From the NCBI GenBank assembly GCA_030789695.1, contig CM061136.1:131230648-131294647 (forward strand): DNA of 64,000 nucleotides. Direction: 5' to 3'. Origin of the DNA: Scilla litardierei (taxonomy: Eukaryota > Streptophyta > Magnoliopsida > Asparagales > Asparagaceae). Of this stretch, positions 56,747 through 64,000 are shown piece after piece; position 1 is the first letter of the stretch, and each line of letters begins with the position of its first letter. A program made the position numbers and the translations under genes. The notes beneath the pieces are model-generated. The model was not told where the DNA came from. It searched no databases and worked only from the letters and a program-made list of their open reading frames with translations.

Positions 56747-56754
56747 CATGGGAA

Positions 56755-57408
56755 CTACAGAGTACATGGCTTACACGTTAACTAATGGGGAGACATTAAA
56801 ATCATATGAAGTTTGAAATTATGAACACAAACAAGACAAATTTGCAAATGCAATGACTTAGAATAAGACCACCTTATAACTTCTAGTTACTAGGAAAAAA
56901 TGCGTCCTTATAGAATAATACGATTTTGTTATCGAATTCTGTTTGAATGGACACTAGCTACCTCACAGATATCACTTTAAAAAGGAAAAAAAATATGGCA
57001 GTAAATCAATAAAAGCTCCTAAATACTACAGTCAATAAAAGGATCTTGATATAATTTACAAGCATTTTAAGAAGGCCATCTATTTTGCAGTTATTTACAA
57101 TGTATATGCACAACGAAGTTCAAATTAACTAGGCAGTTGATAGATGGAGAAAACCATAAAACAAGAATCAATCACATACACAGCCGCCCGCTCAACACGA
57201 AAGAATGAGAAGGCAATGGACCATAACATAAACGCTAAAAAGTAAACTAATAAGAAGTGCTCAACTCAAACTTCTTCATTAACATACCAAAATTCATTTT
57301 CTACATAAGTTCATAAGGTAATAGCCAAGTATATTGGGTCACCCTTGTCGAAATTTTGAAGCAGCAAAAGTTGCAGACAGATAAAGCGGGAGAGCCAATA
57401 CATTCACC
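56755..57408. other. unassigned sequence
   Basis: AT-rich, no gene seen. If the exon at 57409-57486 is real, part of this would be its 3' UTR. Confidence 0.4.
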
Positions 57409-57486
57409 TTATTTCTTTGACTTTTTTGTTTTCTTTGATGTCTTGGTTGGCCTGCCAGCAGCTTTTGCCTTTTTCTTGACCGCGCC
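57409..57486 (-). CDS. possible terminal exon of a lysine-rich protein
   Basis: On the minus strand a good acceptor (TTTTTATGCAG|GGCGCGG) is followed by 25 codons and TAA. They encode a lysine-rich end with AKAAGRPTKTSKK, whose GRP core resembles an AT-hook. This composition is typical of C-termini of nuclear or chromatin proteins. Upstream exons were not found within 57487-58600, so the gene identity is unknown and the exon could be a fragment carried by a repeat. The call rests only on codon pattern and acceptor quality. Confidence 0.28.
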   Translation of the reverse strand, partial: GAVKKKAKAAGRPTKTSKKTKKSKK

Positions 57487-57916
57487 CTGCATAAAAACTT
57501 ACTTGATCAAACTGTGGCAAGTTCAGAAGCTTGCTTGCCAGAACAGTGCTCATTGCTGAACATCTTTATAATGATTAGACAAGATCCATCTCTTTAGTGT
57601 GCTCATAAGGATGACACATGTAATGCATCTTTGCTTCAAATTGATGAAAAGGTCCATTTCATTGTCAATTTAATCAGACCGTTACTACTGATGTTGCATG
57701 ATTCACACCAACCCCCTCAAATTTCAATCCAGTACATCCTACCCCATTCTTGCAGGATGACAAACCAGCAACCTGAAACTAAACTAAGGAAAAGTGAGCA
57801 CTTGATTTTCAAAGCTATGTCCACCTATTTTACTTTATTATCCAAGTTTTGCTATTCGACTTATTTTTCAGTTTCCGAGGCTACACCATCAGCTTTGAAG
57901 ATAAATTTTGAACTCT

Positions 57917-58330
57917 AAGTCAAGGCCATGGCTCTATTTTTGTGGATAAGTAGCAGATTAGGGCTTAATAGAGATACTGAAAGATGTAAAGTACTATTAT
58001 CACACTCCTTAATTTTTTCTTGCCTGCATGTATGTTATGTATGTATCAGATATGAATTCCAAGTCAAAGCCATGGCTCTATTTTTGTGGATAAGTATCAG
58101 ATTAGGGCTTAATAGAGATACTGTAAGATGTAAAGTACTATTATCACACTCCTTAATTTTTAGTAGCCTGCATATATGTATGTTTGTATGTATCAGATAA
58201 AGTCAAAGCCATGGCTCTATTTTTGTGGATAAGTATCAGATTAGGGCTTAATAGAGATATTGCAAGATGTAAAGTACTATTATCGCACTCCTTAATTTTT
58301 GCCTGCCTGCCTGCATGCATATATAATGTG
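57917..58330 (+). repeat. three tandem copies of an approximately 140-bp unit
   Basis: AAGTCAARGCCATGGCTC...TTAGGGCTTAATAGAGATA recurs at 57917, 58061 and 58200 (periods 144 and 139). Short frames crossing the repeats (MALFLWIS...) are by-products. Confidence 0.9.
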
Positions 58331-58672
58331 TCATGTGTTGACGTATATATGCACTATATTTTTTTATTTTTTTCAGATTTGTTTTACACATCACGGATGA
58401 TCAAAATACCAAAAATCAAGTGAATCAAACAGTATGTGATCATCAATCCGATTGTTACAAATTCAACGCTTTAGAACAATAGAACTTTTTGTACTAAGTG
58501 GATCGAGGGTCAAGTCCCTAAATGGTTAACACATATTTGGGTTTCTAAGATTTTAGAATGTGTGCAACAATGTCGAAAAAATTTCAAAAAATATTGGGAA
58601 ATGATTTTTATACTATCAACGCAAGAAATTTCTTATGTTGCCAGCACATATTCAGTTTACTATATATATATA
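58331..58672. other. unassigned AT-rich spacer
   Basis: No gene or defined repeat before the foldback cluster. Confidence 0.5.
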
Positions 58673-58836
58673 GAATAATGGCTATCATACGCCATATGAG
58701 ATATGCTCTCATACGTCCTCTCACATAAAGCAACCAAGTACAATCAAGTACAAGCTCATGTGGGCTTGTACTTGGTTGCTTTATGTGAGAGTGCGTATGA
58801 GAGCATATCTCATATGGCGTATGATCCCCATTAATC
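58673..58836. mobile_element. foldback MITE family Z, copy 2
   Basis: A hairpin with arms of about 75 bp (GAATAATGGCTATCATACG on the left, mirrored on the right). TATATATATA lies on both sides. Confidence 0.88.
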
Positions 58837-58847
58837 ATATATATATA

Positions 58848-59012
58848 GAATAATGGGTATCATACGTCATATGAGGCACCCCCTCATATGCCCTCTCACA
58901 TAAAGGGGGCAAGTACAAGCCCACATGGGCTTGTACTTGGTTGTACTTACCCCCTTTATGTGAGAGGGCATATGAGGGGGTGCCTCATATGGCGTATGAT
59001 ACCCATTATTCT
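58848..59012. mobile_element. foldback MITE family Z, copy 3
   Basis: Arms match across the centre (CTCATATGCCCTCTCACATA and its complement), with a GGGGGCA variant in the inner arm. It lies 11 bp from copy 2. Confidence 0.88.
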
Positions 59013-59039
59013 CATTCATTCATATATATATATATATAT

Positions 59040-59206
59040 GGATTAATGGGTATCATACGCCATATGAGATAGGCTCTCATATGCCCTCTCACATAAAGCA
59101 ACAAGTACAAGCCCACATGGGCTTGTACTTGGTTGTACTTGGTTGGTTTATGTGAGAGGGCGTATGAGAGCATATCTCATATGGCGTATGATAGCCATTA
59201 TTCTCA
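59040..59206. mobile_element. foldback MITE family Z, copy 4
   Basis: Same family, ending GTATGATAGCCATTATTCTC, flanked by (TA)n. Confidence 0.88.
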
Positions 59207-59212
59207 TATATA

Positions 59213-59582
59213 TAATGGGTACCATATGACGTATGAAGCATAGTCCCGTATGCGACCTCAAAAAGTCTCACTTAATATTTTATCGAATAATCAAACTGTT
59301 CATATTGATCTTCATATTCTCAAACCCCAAAACACCCAATATTATGAACCCAGATGGTTTTGTCCATTCATACACCCGTCGTAAAAAGTTTCATTCTTGC
59401 GAAACCGTTAAATTTATGACAACCGGATGAATGAGCAAAACTAATTTTCACCCCTTTAATGTTAGGTTTGAGAACTGAAGATCAAAATGAACGGCTCTGA
59501 TCGTCCAAAAAATATGTGAATGTGAACTTTTCAAGATCGCATATGAAGCTAAGCTTTATACATCATGTGATGTATATTATAC
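59213..59582. mobile_element. foldback MITE family W (related to Y)
   Basis: Left arm ACCATATGACGTATGAAGC with GACCTCAAAAAGT is mirrored by TTCAAGATCGCATATGAAGC near the right end. The inner sequence (GTTCATATTGATCTTCATAT) parallels that of family Y at 21440. Confidence 0.65.
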
Positions 59583-59619
59583 TCACACATATATATGCGT
59601 GTGTGTGTAAATCTTCAAT

Positions 59620-59960
59620 TGAGAACATTTCGCACCGTGCGAAAAAAATTTAATTTTTTTTTGAAATTTTTTTTTAAAAAATTTCCACCTTCATTTTATG
59701 TTGTACACCCCTCAAAAAATAATGGTTGAAAAATAATATGATTTGACCTTCGATCAAGGCATTTCAACAAATTCGCACGTTGTAAAACCGTTAATTTTGT
59801 AACGGGTGGATTGGTGCTCAAATCTCCCCTAGGGTTCACCCATTATTTTCCATGGGATATATAATTGTATGGATAAACATATAAAAATTTGAAAAAAAAA
59901 CAATTCGAAAAAATAAAATGTTTTCACATCGTTCAAAAACTCAGTTTTTCACACAGGAAA
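59620..59960. mobile_element. MITE family X, copy 2 (inverted relative to copy 1)
   Basis: TTTCGCACCGTGCGAAA near the left end, T-rich and A-rich arms, AATTCGCACGTTGTAAAACC and GGGTTCACCCATTATTTTCC inside. These are the reverse complement of the centre of copy 1 at 21110-21200. Confidence 0.65.
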
Positions 59961-59961
59961 A

Positions 59962-59964
<3 letters not shown>

Positions 59965-60009
<45 letters not shown>
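59965..60009. repeat. (TA)n microsatellite
   Basis: Pure TA tract at the left edge of Z copy 5. Confidence 0.9.
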
Positions 60010-60011
<2 letters not shown>

Positions 60012-60155
60012 GGCTATCATAAGCCATATGAGAGCTTCTCTCATACGCTCTCTCACAAAAAGCACCCAAGTACAAGCCCACATAGGCTAGTACTTGGTTG
60101 TACTTGGGTGCTTTATGTGAGAGGACGTATGAGAGATGCTCTCATATGGCGTATG
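60010..60155. mobile_element. foldback MITE family Z, copy 5, split by a retrotransposon
   Basis: The left arm, loop and most of the right arm lie here (TGGCTATCATAAGCCATATG ... CTCATATGGCGTATG). The last bases (GTATGATAGCCATTATTCTC) lie at 62758-62777 after the inserted LTR element. GTATG is duplicated as its target site. Confidence 0.88.
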
Positions 60156-60443
60156 TAGTGTTGCGGCCGGTATTTGGGAAGAGGGGCATTTGGGTAAAAT
60201 GACTTTTGGGGGGTGTTTGGCTTATTTAAGGGGGTTGAGCCGGCCCTAATTCGAGGTGAAAAATTGAGAGAGTATTTTATTTTTATTAGTTTATCCCCTA
60301 GATTAATCCTTAGCTAGTCGTCCTTTTAAATTGTAGTTGTTATCTAGCGAGTAGTTGATTCGTAGTAGGTTTTTCTCTAATTTCAGATCTGAGATCCAAT
60401 AAAAATCCCATTTTTATCTTCAAATCCCTAGCGGATCGCATCA
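60156..60443 (+). repeat. 5' LTR of the gag-only element
   Basis: Begins TAGTGTTGCGGCCGG. A TTATTTAAGG stretch may serve as TATA box, and CAATAAAAATCCC near the end as the polyadenylation signal. Confidence 0.9.
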
Positions 60444-60446
60444 AAT

Positions 60447-60460
60447 TGGTATCAGAGCGG
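60447..60460 (+). promoter_or_regulatory. primer binding site, initiator methionine tRNA type
   Basis: TGGTATCAGAGCGG lies three bases after the LTR, a standard plant primer site. Confidence 0.9.
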
Positions 60461-60468
60461 TTTGATCC

Positions 60469-62414
60469 ATGGCAAACATGCGTGCAACGGAGCGGATTGA
60501 AATCTTGGAGGGGAAGGTTGAGAGGATTGAAGCCCAAATCAGCAAGGGTTTCATCGATCTAAGGAAGGAAGACGCGGAGTCGGCCGCGGAGATCCGGAAG
60601 GAGATCAAAGAAAATCAAGAGAAGACGGAGGCCAAGATGGCGGAGATACAAGCCAATCAAGTGAAAACGGATGCCAAACTTTCGGAGTTGACGGAGGCCA
60701 TAGCGGCGTTGACCGCTCATCTTATCCCAAAGGCGGATCCGAGCAAAAAGGAGCCACCTTTGGCGAACGACAAAGGTAAAAAGGCAATTTTTTTTGAAGA
60801 ACATCCGGGATTTGACGAAGACGGCGGCTTTGACCAAGAAGACAACACGTGGGGGACCCATCAAGACCGCGCATCGCCGCGTCGTGACGAACAAATGACC
60901 GGGGGTGTTTTTCCGACTCATCGACAACCCCCGGCCACCCCCACTTGGCCGCCGGCCCCCCAAAACAATCCTGGGGGGTCGGCGAACCTCAATGGAGGCG
61001 GCGGAGGGCCGCCGGGGGCTTGGGAGGGGCGGGCGAACCTGCCGCCCCCCGGCGGCCTCGGCAGGCCTTGCTGCCGCCGCCTGGGGCCTGCCGGCCCAAT
61101 TCCAGGGCCGGCCGGCCCAGGCGGCGGCCTGGGAGGCCTCGGCCGACCCCAGGTGGGGGACCTGAGGCCCACCTGATCACTGGGGGGGCCCACCGACCCC
61201 CCAGGATGCCCGACAGCCGCTTTCGACGATTGTTCGGCCTCCGGGAGGCCCGTCCGAGGTCCGTGGAGCTCAGTTTGGGGGATTACAGCCCTTTGGAGGA
61301 CCTGGCGGAGGATTTCAACAGAATGGCAGCCACCAGCAGACCACAGGGGGGCCACCGATTCAGCCCCCACCCTTTGGGGGGTTACAGGAGACTGGAGAGC
61401 GCACCAGGACTCCCCGGGAGGCCACCAGACGGAGTTTGGGTACCCTCCAGGAGACTGGCAGGGACATGAAGCAGGGGGGGTTACCGTGAGCGGGCTGAGG
61501 CTTACATTCCAGACAGGCGACAGGGATATCAGCCCAGGGGAGGTTTCCAGCCGCAGGAGAGAGGGGGATTTGCTGGCGAGAGGCGTCTGAGGAAGCTGGA
61601 GGTGCCTGTGTTTGAGGGAGGCGACCCAGACGACTGGCTGTACCGGGTGGAGAGGTACTTGGAGGTGTCCGCTGTACCAGGGGAGGATTGGCTGCGGGCC
61701 ATAGGGGTCTGTCTGGAGGGAGAGGCTTTGGGTTGGTTCCGTTGGACCGATCAGCAGCAGCCTTTTCAGACCTGAGCTGAGTTTACGACGCTCTTGACGG
61801 AGCGATTCGACGGAGGTCCGGCTGGCGGCGTGTTCGAGAGACTGTACTCGCTGAAGCAGGAGGGGAGCGTGGGTGATTACATCAAGAAGTTCGAGTCGCT
61901 CTGCCACCGAGTTCGGGGAGTCTCTGAGGAGTCTCTGGAGGGCTGTTTCATGAAGGGGCTGAAGCCCACGGTGCGGTCGGGGCTGAGACAGTTTGAGCCC
62001 GTTGGTCTGCGCGTGATGATGACGCTGACTAGGAAGGTGGAGGATCACCAGGAGACAGAGCGGAGAGCCCGCGAGACGTGGGGAGGCTCTACCTTTCGAG
62101 GGCCGGATCCTGGAGGAGGACAAAAGGGGGCCGCAGGAGGGGCAACATCCACTGACGGCTCAGTGGTTACCAAGGAGAAGGGGCTGGAACTACGACCTGT
62201 GGGACATACACGAAGAATGACCGAGGCAGAGATTCGTGACAAACGCACCAAGGGCATGTGTTTCAAATGCGACGAGAAGTTTACCCCAGGGCACCGGTGC
62301 GGAAATCGTACTCTTCAGATCCTGATAGTGAATGACGAAGAAGAGGGAGAAGAAAGTGTGATAATGTTGGAGGCTGGCATGGACGATGATCCGGAGCACC
62401 TGCACGTGGAGTAG
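60469..62414 (+). pseudogene. chromovirus-type gag, frameshifted
   Basis: The start at 60469 (MANMRATERIEILEGKVERI) opens a coiled-coil-like N-terminus. A Gly/Pro-rich GC-rich stretch (60930-61180) follows, in which the first frame ends at 61176. The Gag core is in another frame (LRKLEVPVFEGGDPDDWLYR, EGEALGWFRW), interrupted by TGA near 61771, and continues from 61794 (LYSLKQEGSVGDYIKKFESL). The knuckle CFKCDEKFTPGHRC is C-x2-C-x7-H-x1-C as spaced here, the typical chromovirus form. It ends at 62414. The TGA and the frameshift suggest that this copy needed Gag from a relative. Confidence 0.85.
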
Positions 62415-62470
62415 CTGACCATACCCTTCACGCACCACCTTGAGGACAAGGTGGTTTTTCCGGGGCGGAG

Positions 62471-62757
62471 TAGTGTTGCGGCCGGTATTTGGGAAGAGGG
62501 GCATTTGGGTAAAATGACTTTTGGGGGGTGTTTGGCTATTTAAGGGGGTTGAGCCGGCCCTAATTCGAGGCGAAAAATTGAGAGAGTATTTTATTTTTAT
62601 TAGTTTATCCCCTAGATTAATCCTTAGCTAGTCGTCCTTTTAAATTGTAGTTGTTATCTAGCGAGTAGTTGATTTGTAGTAGGTTTTTCTCTAATTTCAG
62701 ATCTGAGATCCAATAAAAATCCCATTTTTATCTTCAAATCCCTAGCGGATCGCATCA
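62471..62757 (+). repeat. 3' LTR of the gag-only element
   Basis: Nearly identical to the first LTR, with GGCTATTTAAGG against GGCTTATTTAAGG as the clearest difference. Confidence 0.9.
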
Positions 62758-62780
62758 GTATGATAGCCATTATTCTCATA

Positions 62781-62798
62781 TGTGTGTGTGTGTGTGTG
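62781..62798. repeat. (TG)n microsatellite
   Basis: Nine TG units between the end of the split MITE and the LINE remnant. Confidence 0.9.
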
Positions 62799-62799
62799 C

Positions 62800-64000
62800 T
62801 GCCTCCAAGGATCGGGCGGCCAGTAACAGCCTCCTACACTTGATTGGCCCTGATGGGGACCTTGCCACCAAGCTTGAATCTCTCCGTTCTGAGGCGGTTG
62901 AGTTCTTTACTTCACTCTTCCATCAGGACTCCTACGTATCTCCTTCACTGAGATGATCCCAAAGCGTATTTTATCCCCTGGTGCGTGTGGTTGGATAGGC
63001 AGCTGTGTGTCTTATCTGGAGATTAAGGAGGCCCTTTCCTCCTTGGACAAGTACAAGTCCCCTGGTCCTGATGGTTTCTTCCCACTGTTCTTCCAGGAAT
63101 TATGGGGGGTTGTAGGTAGGGACGTTCTTCTCGCAGTGCATTCCTTCTTCACCTCTGGCAGTATTCTCGAGAAGATTAATCACACCTTCCTCACTCTGGT
63201 CCCTAAGTCTCCCACCGTCTTTTCCCTCGGTGACTACCGACCCATCTCATGCTGCAATGTGATCTATAAGATCATCTCCAAGGTTCTTATTAGAAGGCTG
63301 GCTGTCGTCATCCCTGGCCTGATCTCCTGGAACCAGTCAGTATTCATCAAGGACCGTCTCATCTCGAATCCTCTCTCCTAGCACATGAGCTCATTTGAGA
63401 CTTCTCTGCCTCCATAGGTGTCAGGGCTTGCTCCAGTTGGATCTGCGCAAGGCTTTTGACTGTATCAATAGGGAGTTCATCTGTTTCTTCATGATGCGCC
63501 TTGGGTTCCATCCCTCGTTAATCCATTGGGTCAAGGTTTGTGTTGATTCAGCCTCCTTCTCTGTCCTCGTCAATGGTTCTCCTGGTGGTCTCTTTGGGAG
63601 CGATAGGAGGTGTTCGTCAAGGTGACCCTAGTTCTCCTTTCCTCTTCGTCATCATTATGGAGGCCTTTACCATTTAGATGGATTCTGCCTCTTTCTGGTG
63701 CTATCTATCCCCCAGGAGGGGGGTTTGGGGATCCAATCCCACCTTTTTGTTGATGACATGCTGGCGTTCTGCAAGGCAGATGCCTCCTTTGTTGAGCTTG
63801 GTAGAGTGCTCACCTCTTTTTATCTTATGACAGTGCTCGAGGTGAATAAAGGAAAGAGCAAATTAATTCTCAGTAAGGGATGAGGCATCGGTGACGAGCT
63901 CTCCCTCCTCCTTGGCATCCATATCGTCATCCACGGTCAAGTACCGTGGGCCTCCCCACTCTTCCACCTACCCAGCGGCGAAGCTGTACTCTAGTCTTGT
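62800..64000 (+). pseudogene. LINE reverse transcriptase, degenerate, continues past the window
   Basis: Pieces in several plus-strand frames follow the order of plant L1-like reverse transcriptase: SPGPDGFFPLFFQELW and GDYRPISCCNVIYKIISK, then LQLDLRKAFDCINREFI with the first catalytic Asp (about 63430-63480). After these come GGVRQGDP (63606-63630, in a shifted frame) and HLFVDDMLAF with the two catalytic Asp residues (about 63740-63770). Frameshifts and stops (63380, 63415, 63625, 63676) inactivate it. The N-terminal endonuclease is absent, since the homology begins abruptly after the (TG)n tract, so this is a 5'-truncated copy. Confidence 0.85.

Larger units (their letters stand above)
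60156..62757 (+). mobile_element. gag-only LTR retrotransposon, chromovirus derivative (TR-GAG type)
   Basis: LTRs of 288 and 287 bp (60156-60443, 62471-62757) start TAGTGTTGCGG, end CGCATCA, and differ at about three positions by eye. The perfect duplication GTATG flanks it (60151-60155, 62758-62762). A TGGTATCAGAGC primer site follows the first LTR. The interior has only a Gag remnant, then a short tail THHLEDKVVFPGRS that resembles the end of a chromovirus polyprotein, then a G-rich tract (CCGGGGCGGAG). Protease, RT and integrase are deleted. It inserted recently, into a foldback MITE. Confidence 0.9.

Noticed and set aside
60918..62123. 401-codon frame antisense to the chromovirus gag
   Set aside because: Low-complexity Pro/Gly/Leu translation of GC-rich gag DNA; the sense strand carries Gag core and zinc knuckle.

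Overview
This window is nuclear DNA of a flowering plant. The evidence is one recognisable host gene with GT-AG introns, a thaumatin-like protein at 43589-50557, surrounded by plant-specific repeat families. These are Ty1/copia elements (one SIRE/Maximus-like), Ty3/gypsy elements of the Athila, Tat-like and chromovirus types, hAT transposons, foldback MITEs sitting in (TA)n tracts, and a LINE. Nothing bacterial or organellar is visible. The species cannot be named from the sequence.

Layout. 1-4260 holds a decayed copia element (A, minus strand) cut by the left edge. 6668-13321 holds a related, much younger copia element (B, minus) with 121-bp LTRs and a perfect 5-bp target duplication (CATTT). 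13660-15509 is a non-autonomous hAT element with an 8-bp target duplication. 15615-40381 is a four-level nest. A Tat-like gypsy element is outermost. A SIRE-like solo LTR (17744-38585) is inserted in its gag. An Athila element (18494-37568, TSD CTTAT) is inserted in that LTR. A second, 5'-deleted SIRE-like element (25091-32563, TSD GGTTG) is inserted between the protease and the env-position gene of the Athila element. The Athila tail also carries foldback MITEs in (TA)n. 40387-43388 is intergenic.

The thaumatin-like gene has three exons. The first two encode a complete 16-cysteine domain. The third, 5.5 kb away, encodes a Gly/Gln/Pro/Thr/Ser-rich tail with a hydrophobic GPI-type C-terminus. 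The stop codon of the unspliced form overlaps the donor site of intron 2, so one gene could give a secreted and a membrane-anchored product. Intron 2 is filled with CA/GT minisatellite, a hAT MITE and smaller MITE remnants. Downstream lie a degenerate hAT transposon with recognisable transposase (52369-56746), a possible lysine-rich terminal exon on the minus strand, a cluster of foldback MITEs (58673-60155), a gag-only chromovirus derivative (60156-62757) that split one of those MITEs, and a decayed LINE reverse transcriptase running off the right edge.

The most striking signal is a set of phased palindrome arrays. In the inner SIRE-like element, 34 copies of a CAGTCGACTG-like decamer occur as 17 pairs, every pair exactly 22 bp apart, and mostly as quartets at offsets 0/22/41-42/63-64. 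The array is present in the LTR and again upstream of the element's intact 481-aa accessory ORF. The host Athila element has the same arrangement with a different palindrome (ACCGATCGGT, paired mostly at 20 bp), again in the LTR and again upstream of its own accessory ORF. Two unrelated retrotransposon groups therefore pair a private palindrome array with a private accessory gene. This suggests a cis-regulatory system, and possibly an element-encoded factor that reads its own sites.
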